From NCBI GenBank assembly GCA_964226685.1, contig CAXQRU010000181.1, positions 1 to 20,512 on the forward strand: a stretch of DNA of 20,512 nucleotides. The letters run 5' to 3'. Numbering within the stretch: position 1 is the first letter of the stretch; each line of letters opens with the position of its first letter. The notes under the pieces were generated by a model, which was given only the letters and a program-made list of their open reading frames with translations, made no database searches and was not told the DNA's origin. The stretch comes from CAXQRU01 sp964226685 (GTDB lineage: Bacteria > Pseudomonadota > Gammaproteobacteria > Pseudomonadales > Cellvibrionaceae). A program made the translations under genes and the position numbers. Shown here piece by piece: positions 15,083-20,512 of the stretch.

Positions 15083-15918
15083 CTGGAGCGTTTAGAGAGA
15101 TTGACACCGGCCGACAAGATTTCGTAGTTCACTGCAATACTATTGGCATCCGCATTAGTTTGAATGACTTTAATCGCATTTAAAACATCTTGTTTAAAAC
15201 TTACCTCGATAGGGCCACCCCGGCCTGGCCAAATTCTAAATTTTACACGAATAAAATGTTTCCCCGAACTCACGGTTTTCACATCTTCAATTTCTGGATC
15301 AGCTCGCAAAATACCTGCAAATTGCTCAACAAAACCATTGGCCAAGCGGGTGATGATCGATCGATATTGATCACTTAGGCTTTCATCCTCCACGGTAATA
15401 TCAACCAGGCAACGTACATAACCCTTGGGATAATTGATAACATTAGTCACCGTGCGTGTTGGAATATACACATTGGCACCCATGGGGTTTTGCAAAATCA
15501 CAAAGCGCATACTGACTTCTTTAACAATGCCAACCTGACCCGAAATTTCAACCATATCGCCAACCTTAAACAAATTGGTCATAATGATGGTGAAGCCATT
15601 GATAACATCTTGCACAATGTTTTGAGTACCAAAACCAACCGCAATACCAATGACTGACGCACTGGCAATATAGGTTCCCACAGAAACCCCTAGCTCCTGA
15701 ATGACGATACCCACCGCCACAAAATAAATTCCAAAAACCAACAGACTTGACGACAAACCCGCAAAAGTTTTGGTTCGATTTGAACGCACCCTGGAGGAAA
15801 AATGGCGCCTGGCTTTCGCAATTAACCGAACAATAACATGCGCCACTACAGCCACCGCAACAATCGCAACGATTTTACCTGCGCCAGTCAAGTGACCTAA
15901 GCCTAAAGAGCTAAACAT
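15079..15918 (-). CDS. Small-conductance mechanosensitive channel, MscS family
   Basis: A 279-residue inner-membrane channel that opens on hypo-osmotic shock, close in length to E. coli MscS (286). Hydrophobic helices lie at about 14-34 and 54-75; the pore-lining third helix follows in the run TYIASASVIGIAVGFG (82-97), QNIVQDVINGFTIIMTNLF, then VGDMVEISGQVGIVKEVSMRF of the cytoplasmic beta domain and YIPTRTVTNVINYP. The C-terminal domain is alpha/beta. I chose ATG 15918, 46 bases after the icd stop; the reading frame stays open upstream to 16017 inside icd, but that part is out of frame with it and unlike the family. No strong Shine-Dalgarno is seen before this ATG. Confidence 0.9.
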   Translation of the reverse strand: MFSSLGLGHLTGAGKIVAIVAVAVVAHVIVRLIAKARRHFSSRVRSNRTKTFAGLSSSLLVFGIYFVAVGIVIQELGVSVGTYIASASVIGIAVGFGTQNIVQDVINGFTIIMTNLFKVGDMVEISGQVGIVKEVSMRFVILQNPMGANVYIPTRTVTNVINYPKGYVRCLVDITVEDESLSDQYRSIITRLANGFVEQFAGILRADPEIEDVKTVSSGKHFIRVKFRIWPGRGGPIEVSFKQDVLNAIKVIQTNADANSIAVNYEILSAGVNLSKRSR

Positions 15919-15964
15919 AGAGTTACCAATGAAAAGAAGCGTTACATCCCTGTAACTCGTAAGA

Positions 15965-18190
15965 TTAAAGTGAGTCGATTGCCGAGTTAAAAATGGCCGA
16001 AGGACGCATTGCAGCACTCACCTTCGCAGGATCAGGACGGAAGTAACCGCCGATATCAACCGCTACACCTTGAACCTTATTCAGCTCATCCACAATCGCC
16101 TGCTCTTGCTCGGCTAGGGTTGTGGCCAGCCCGGCAAATTTTGCTTTGAGTTCACCGTCTTCATCTTGCGCGGCCAATGCTTGTGCCCAGTAAAGCGCCA
16201 GATAAAAATGACTGCCGCGATTATCCAACTCACCCGCTTTGCGCGAAGGCGATTTATTATTTTTCAAAAACAAACCGTTAGCCGCATCCAAGGCTTTTGC
16301 TAATACCGCAACTTTGGGGTTACTGTGCTTATCACTATAATCTTCTAAAGACACAGCCAGAGCCAAGAACTCGCCTAAGGAATCCCAACGCAAATGGTTT
16401 TCTTCAACGAATTGCTGCACATGTTTAGGCGCCGAGCCACCCGCACCGGTTTCAAATAAACCGCCACCGGCTAATAGCGGCACAATGGACAGCATCTTAG
16501 CACTGGTACCCAATTCTAAAATGGGGAACAAATCGGTTAAGTAATCGCGCAAAACATTACCGGTGACCGAAATAGTGTCTTGCCCTGCTTTCACTCGTTT
16601 TAGCGTGTATTCGGTTGCCTCTACCGGTGATAAGATCGGCAACTCCAAACCATCCGTATTATGATCTTGCAAATAGGTTTCCACTTTTTTAATCAGGTTA
16701 GCATCGTGAGCGCGCTGACTGTCTAACCAAAATACCGCTGGGTTACCCGTTGCACGAGCGCGAGTGACGGCTAATTTTACCCAATCTTTAATCGGTGCAT
16801 CTTTGGTTTGACACATACGCCAGATATCGCCTTTGGCAACGGCATGCTCAAAGACCACCGAGCCATCGTCTTTGGTCACCACAACTTTACCATCAGCGGC
16901 AATTTCAAAAGTTTTATCGTGCGAACCATACTCTTGTGCTTTTTGAGCCATCAAACCGACATTGGCAACATTGCCCATGGTTTTCACATCAAAGGCGCCG
17001 TTGGCTTTACAAAAATCAATCGTGGCTTGATAAACACCCGCGTAACAACGATCAGGGATTAAGGCTTTGGTATCATGCAATTTGCCATCTGGCCCCCACA
17101 TTTGACCCGATGAGCGAATCATCGCTGGCACAGACGCATCGACGATGACATCGTTCGGGCGATGTAAATTGGTAATGCCATTATCAGAGTCCACCATAGC
17201 CCAATCCGCTTTGGTCGCATATACCGCCTCAAGATCGGCCTTGATAGCGGCTTGCTCATCTGCGCTTAGCGACTCAATCTTTTTGTAGACATCACTCAAG
17301 CCATTATTTTCATCAACACCCAGCTTTTCAAAGGTATCGGCGTACTTTTCAAAAACATCTTTAAAATAAACCGTCACCGCATGACCAAACATAATCGGGT
17401 CTGAGACCTTCATCATAGTGGCTTTAAGGTGTAACGATAACAACACACCATCGGGGGTATTGTTCATTTCGTTTTCAAAGTAGGCTCGAAGTGCATTAAC
17501 ACTCATCGTCGAGGCATCAATCACTTCACCCGCTTGCAGAGGCGTGCTGTCTTTAAGCACGGTGGTATTGCCATTGGCATCGATGTGAGCAATGCGAATA
17601 TCACAGGCCTCAGTCATCACCGCCGATTGCTCACTGGAATAAAAATCGCCATCGCTCATATGAGCAATACAAGATTGTGAGTTAGGGCTCCACGCACCCA
17701 TCGAATGTGGGTTGTCTTTGGCATATTGCTTAACTGGCGCCGCCACACGACGGTCTGAATTACCCTCTCTCAATACTGGGTTAACCGCACTACCCAGTAC
17801 CTTGCTATAACGCGCCTTGATGGTTTTTTCCTCATCATTCTTAGGCTCTTCCGGGTAATTGGGGACCATCAAACCCTGTGATTGTAACTCCGCAATGGCA
17901 GCGGTTAATTGAGGGATAGACGCACTGATATTGGGCAGTTTGATGATATTGGCCTCAGGAGTCTTGGCCAACTCACCCAGCCAGCTTAACGCATCTTCTT
18001 CTCGTTGAGCTTCACTTAAAAACTCGGGAAAGGCCGCCAAGATTCGACTGGCAAGCGAAATGTCTTTCACACCCACACTGATACCGCAGGCCTTGGTAAA
18101 GCCTTGAATGATCGGTAAGAGTGAGTAAGTCGCCAATGCAGGCGCTTCGTCGGTTAAGGTGTAAATAATATCTGGCTGTTTTTGGCTCAT
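15965..18190 (-). CDS. icd: Monomeric NADP-dependent isocitrate dehydrogenase
   Basis: This 741-residue cytosolic enzyme oxidises isocitrate to 2-oxoglutarate with NADP in the TCA cycle. Monomeric enzymes are 735-745 residues and unrelated in overall fold arrangement to the homodimeric Icd. Family sequence is seen throughout: PDIIYTLTDEAPALATYSLLPI at the start, VKQYAKDNPHSMGAWSPNSQS, LKATMMKVSDPIMFGHAV, DSDNGITNLHRPNDVIVDASVPAMIRSSG, MGNVANVGLMAQKAQEYGSHDKTF, GNPAVFWLDSQRAHD and GTSAKMLSIVPLLAGGGLFETGAGGSAPKH. I chose ATG 18190 because AGGA lies seven bases before it and the protein then starts MSQKQPDIIYT, as in relatives; the longer frame would add 23 unrelated residues. A TATACT at 18250-18255 on this strand is a weak promoter candidate. 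The gene is divergent from the rhs gene. Confidence 0.96.
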   Translation of the reverse strand: MSQKQPDIIYTLTDEAPALATYSLLPIIQGFTKACGISVGVKDISLASRILAAFPEFLSEAQREEDALSWLGELAKTPEANIIKLPNISASIPQLTAAIAELQSQGLMVPNYPEEPKNDEEKTIKARYSKVLGSAVNPVLREGNSDRRVAAPVKQYAKDNPHSMGAWSPNSQSCIAHMSDGDFYSSEQSAVMTEACDIRIAHIDANGNTTVLKDSTPLQAGEVIDASTMSVNALRAYFENEMNNTPDGVLLSLHLKATMMKVSDPIMFGHAVTVYFKDVFEKYADTFEKLGVDENNGLSDVYKKIESLSADEQAAIKADLEAVYATKADWAMVDSDNGITNLHRPNDVIVDASVPAMIRSSGQMWGPDGKLHDTKALIPDRCYAGVYQATIDFCKANGAFDVKTMGNVANVGLMAQKAQEYGSHDKTFEIAADGKVVVTKDDGSVVFEHAVAKGDIWRMCQTKDAPIKDWVKLAVTRARATGNPAVFWLDSQRAHDANLIKKVETYLQDHNTDGLELPILSPVEATEYTLKRVKAGQDTISVTGNVLRDYLTDLFPILELGTSAKMLSIVPLLAGGGLFETGAGGSAPKHVQQFVEENHLRWDSLGEFLALAVSLEDYSDKHSNPKVAVLAKALDAANGLFLKNNKSPSRKAGELDNRGSHFYLALYWAQALAAQDEDGELKAKFAGLATTLAEQEQAIVDELNKVQGVAVDIGGYFRPDPAKVSAAMRPSAIFNSAIDSL

Positions 18191-18389
18191 GAGCATTTCC
18201 TTTATTGGCACAGCTTGTGGCTGCAATGTCGTACGATAATAAGGCCCGGAGTATAACAAAAAACCCTCTAAAGCGTTATCGGCGAATTAAATCCTTAGGT
18301 ATCAGACCAAACAAAACAAAACATATTGCGCCAAACAGGTAACAAAAACAGCAGCATGACTCAAATTCAAACAAACCTTACAAAAAAAT

Positions 18390-18418
18390 TTGACATCAAA
18401 AAAGACTCGGGGTAACGT
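18390..18418 (+). promoter_or_regulatory. Candidate promoter of the rhs effector gene
   Basis: A consensus -35 TTGACA (18390-18395), a 17-base spacer and TAACGT (18413-18418; three of six matches to TATAAT) lie 62 bases before the rhs start. The 18191-18480 region between icd and rhs is AT-rich, with many AAC/AAAC runs, and otherwise shows only a possible TATACT for icd and the AGGAA repeats described separately. Confidence 0.4.
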
Positions 18419-18444
18419 CTCAGGCTAAATCACATTTAATCATG

Positions 18445-18474
18445 TAGGAATCTCTTAGGAACTACTTTAAGGAA
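18445..18474 (+). repeat. Three AGGAA motifs at 11-13 base spacing in the rhs leader
   Basis: TAGGAA occurs at 18445-18450 and 18456-18461, and AAGGAA at 18469-18474. The last is a good Shine-Dalgarno, seven bases before the ATG at 18481. The upstream two are not followed by start codons at suitable distance. They may be ribosome standby-like sequence, protein half-sites on one DNA face, or chance. Confidence 0.3.
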
Positions 18475-18480
18475 CAAAGT

Positions 18481-20512
18481 ATGAGCGCAGCCCTAGCCGC
18501 CGCCCGAGTTGGCGATCCCATTGCACATTCATCTAGCTTATTTGGTTTCATTGTCGGAGCCGTTGTTGGTATTGCCGTCGGCGCCGCCATTGTGGCCGCT
18601 ACCGTTGCCACTGGTGGCCTGGCGCTAGCGGCCGCCGTCGGTGGTGCTGCGGCCATCGCCGGCTCAACAGCAAAGATGGGTCAAGCTTTGGGAGAGAAAT
18701 TCACCAATATCACCGGAGCCATTGACAAAGGCGCCTCCCAAACCTTTATCAATGACCGCAAAGCCGCTCGCGTCACAGACCTCACCAAATGCAGTAAAAT
18801 GGGTCACAGCAGCCCGCCACCACTGATTGGCGAAGGCAGCCAAATCGTATTTATTGAAGGCGAAGCCGCCGCTCGTGTCGGTGATCGTATCGTCTGCGGC
18901 GCCAAAATTGCCGAGGGCAGCGCCGACACGCTCTTTGGCGATGAACCCAAAGCCTATCTCGCCATTCAATCAGAAGTCCCGCAATGGATGACTGACCTGG
19001 CCGACGGCGCCATTAAGTATGGCTCCTACCTAGCATTGGGTGCTGGCGCTCTAAGCGTACTCACGGCTGGCAGCCTGTGCGCCATGATTCAACAAGGTGG
19101 CGCGTTTGTCATGGCCGAGTTTGGTGATCAGATCCTAGGGTTTGCCGGAGAACATATTGGTTATGCCATTGGCGGTGAAGAAATGGCCGCTACCTTTAGA
19201 ACGGTTGGTGAAACCATCGGTTTTGGTTTAGGATTTGTTGTCGGTAGGCGCACCTGCTCAGGCCACCCGATCGATGTCGCCACCGGCGAACTCATTTGCG
19301 AACACACCGACTTCAGCCTACCCGGGCCGATTCCTCTAGTTTGGCATCGCACTTATTTATCGAGCTCAACCCTAAACAACGATCTGGGCCACAAGTGGCA
19401 TCACCGCTATGATATGGAGCTAGTGCAACGGGCGAGCCTCGAGAAAGAAGCCATTGTGGTGCGCCTACAAGATGGCCGAGGCGCCCTCTTCCATTTACCC
19501 AAGCCCGGCAAACCATGCTTCAATGTAACCGAACAACTGGTGCTCCATAAAACCGATGACGGCTACCGCCTGCAAGATTTTGATGGCCTAAACTACTGGT
19601 TTATGAGCGCGCACGATGCCCCATCAGCCTCAGTAGAAAAACGCTTTTGGCTAGACGCCATTACCGATGAGCGCGACAATCAAATCTGGTTTTCAAGAAA
19701 TGAACAGGGTCAGCTCGACTGGATTCGCGACAGCGCCGGTCGCCACTTGGACATTATTCGCAGCAATGATGGGCGACACATCAAACAGGTGCGCCTGCTC
19801 AACCCAGATACCAACCGTTACGAATCGCTCGTACGCTACCAGTACAACCGCAACGGAGACCTCAGCGGAATTATCGATGGCAACAACCAACGCGCCGAGT
19901 TTGAGTACGACAACCACCTCGTCATCGAAGAAAAACACCGCGGCGGCTTTACGTATTACTTTGAATGGGACGATGCCAGCCTGGGCACTCAAGCCAAAGC
20001 CACCAAAACTTGGGGCGGCCCGCTAGATAAGGCGCGCTACTATCGCGAGCTTAGCTACAACGCAGGCACACGCACCACCCGCGTACTCGACGGCCGCGAT
20101 ACCATCATGCAGTATGTTGTCAATGAACGCGGCTTGATTCACTTAGAAATCCAGCCCAATGGCGAGCAAACGGAAACCCTGTATAACGCGCTAGACCTGC
20201 CTGAAAAAATCATTCACCCTAACGGCAGCGAAGAGCAATACTTCTATGACCACCTGGGGCGCTTGCGAGCCAAGCTCAATGGTAATGGCGACAGCAGCAG
20301 TTACCTATACCTCCTCAATCGCATTGGGCCAGACAGCCACCATTACAATAATGTCATCTGCCTCACTCAGCCAGATGGCGGCACCCACCGCTACCACTAC
20401 AACGCCTATGGCGAGCTGAACCAATACACTGACCCAGAAGGCCGCCACACGCGCTACCTGCGCGATATGGAAACCGGCTTAACTCTAGCAGTCGGTAGCC
20501 CCAAAGGCGATT
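18481..20512 (+). CDS. prePAAR-PAAR Rhs polymorphic toxin, T6SS effector, 3'-truncated
   Basis: The frame stays open from ATG 18481 to the window end (677 residues), so the toxin tip is missing. Residues 7-16, AARVGDPIAH, match the prePAAR motif AARxxDxxxH of membrane-segment-bearing type VI effectors. A hydrophobic alanine/glycine-rich segment covers about 21-62. A PAAR domain follows (about 90-153; RKAARVTDLTKC, GEAAARVGDRIVCGAKIAEGSADTLFGD), which caps the VgrG spike. More hydrophobic stretches lie at about 180-212 and 243-255. Residues 258-293 match a DUF6531 start (TCSGHPIDVATGELICEHTD; LPGPIPLVWHRTY). Rhs/YD repeats then run on (YQYNRNGDLSGIIDGNNQRA, YFYDHLGRLRA, YHYNAYGELNQYTDPEGRH), which form a cage around the C-terminal toxin. 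AAGGAA serves the start. No Eag chaperone or vgrG gene is visible upstream. Confidence 0.92.
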   Translation, partial: MSAALAAARVGDPIAHSSSLFGFIVGAVVGIAVGAAIVAATVATGGLALAAAVGGAAAIAGSTAKMGQALGEKFTNITGAIDKGASQTFINDRKAARVTDLTKCSKMGHSSPPPLIGEGSQIVFIEGEAAARVGDRIVCGAKIAEGSADTLFGDEPKAYLAIQSEVPQWMTDLADGAIKYGSYLALGAGALSVLTAGSLCAMIQQGGAFVMAEFGDQILGFAGEHIGYAIGGEEMAATFRTVGETIGFGLGFVVGRRTCSGHPIDVATGELICEHTDFSLPGPIPLVWHRTYLSSSTLNNDLGHKWHHRYDMELVQRASLEKEAIVVRLQDGRGALFHLPKPGKPCFNVTEQLVLHKTDDGYRLQDFDGLNYWFMSAHDAPSASVEKRFWLDAITDERDNQIWFSRNEQGQLDWIRDSAGRHLDIIRSNDGRHIKQVRLLNPDTNRYESLVRYQYNRNGDLSGIIDGNNQRAEFEYDNHLVIEEKHRGGFTYYFEWDDASLGTQAKATKTWGGPLDKARYYRELSYNAGTRTTRVLDGRDTIMQYVVNERGLIHLEIQPNGEQTETLYNALDLPEKIIHPNGSEEQYFYDHLGRLRAKLNGNGDSSSYLYLLNRIGPDSHHYNNVICLTQPDGGTHRYHYNAYGELNQYTDPEGRHTRYLRDMETGLTLAVGSPKGD

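Noticed and set aside
15919..16017. Longer MscS start overlapping the end of icd
   Set aside because: The extra 33 residues are an out-of-frame reading of icd, unlike MscS N-termini, and the ATG at 15918 gives the family length.
18191..18259. Longer isocitrate dehydrogenase start
   Set aside because: The added 23 residues are unrelated to the family, and the ATG at 18190 has a good AGGA at seven bases and gives the usual 741 residues.
18356..18415. 19-residue frame (ATG to TAA) in the rhs leader
   Set aside because: It has no Shine-Dalgarno, overlaps the candidate -35 and -10 boxes of rhs, and its composition reflects the A-rich leader.
18664..19516. Minus-strand open frames inside the rhs gene
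   Set aside because: They lie opposite prePAAR, PAAR, DUF6531 and YD-repeat coding sequence; their composition is explained by antisense of alanine and glycine codons.

Overview
The window looks like chromosomal DNA of a flagellated, probably marine gammaproteobacterium. The evidence is a sodium-type stator pair (pomA/pomB), an xseB-ispA operon divergent from it, a monomeric NADP-dependent isocitrate dehydrogenase, an aspartate ammonia-lyase, rlmA, and a type VI secretion (T6SS) Rhs effector. I cannot name the genus. The left edge is an assembly edge: bases 11-43 are an Illumina adapter, so genomic sequence starts at about 44.

Region 1 (44-4190): the C-terminal two thirds of an RND efflux pump, then a PilZN/YcgR-like gene with a degenerate c-di-GMP site, which converges on aspA. 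A perfect hairpin holds both stop codons. Region 2 (4456-7528): an overlapping two-component pair, a sensor kinase with a periplasmic amino-acid-binding-type domain and an NtrC-like regulator. The regulator carries altered residues at GAFTGA, Walker B and the switch-asparagine position. The pair lies just upstream of aspA on the same strand, so an amino-acid-responsive switch controlling aspartate catabolism is plausible but unproven. Region 3 (7650-9960): a compact operon pomA-pomB-pilZ, a flagellar stator with a c-di-GMP receptor.

Region 4 (10138-12208): xseB-ispA with no dxs behind it, a 53-residue charged protein whose stop codon lies inside a terminator stem, and a GNAT acetyltransferase. 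Region 5 (12205-14251): a SulP transporter, divergent (across an inverted repeat) from a small exported protein. That protein looks like a type IV pilin ectodomain: a Sec signal peptide replaces the hydrophobic assembly helix. Region 6 (14252-18190): monomeric Icd, MscS channel and RlmA on the minus strand, the last two overlapping as ATGA. Region 7 (18390-20512): a GC-richer rhs gene, cut by the window end, encoding a prePAAR motif, hydrophobic segments, a PAAR domain, a DUF6531-like segment and YD repeats. Its toxin tip and any immunity gene lie outside the window, and no Eag chaperone gene is visible upstream.

The most novel candidates are the secreted pilin-like ectodomain, the atypical NtrC-family regulator beside aspA, and the prePAAR-Rhs effector without a local chaperone. 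No tRNA, rRNA, CRISPR array or insertion sequence was recognised. No gene-free stretch exceeds 300 bases.
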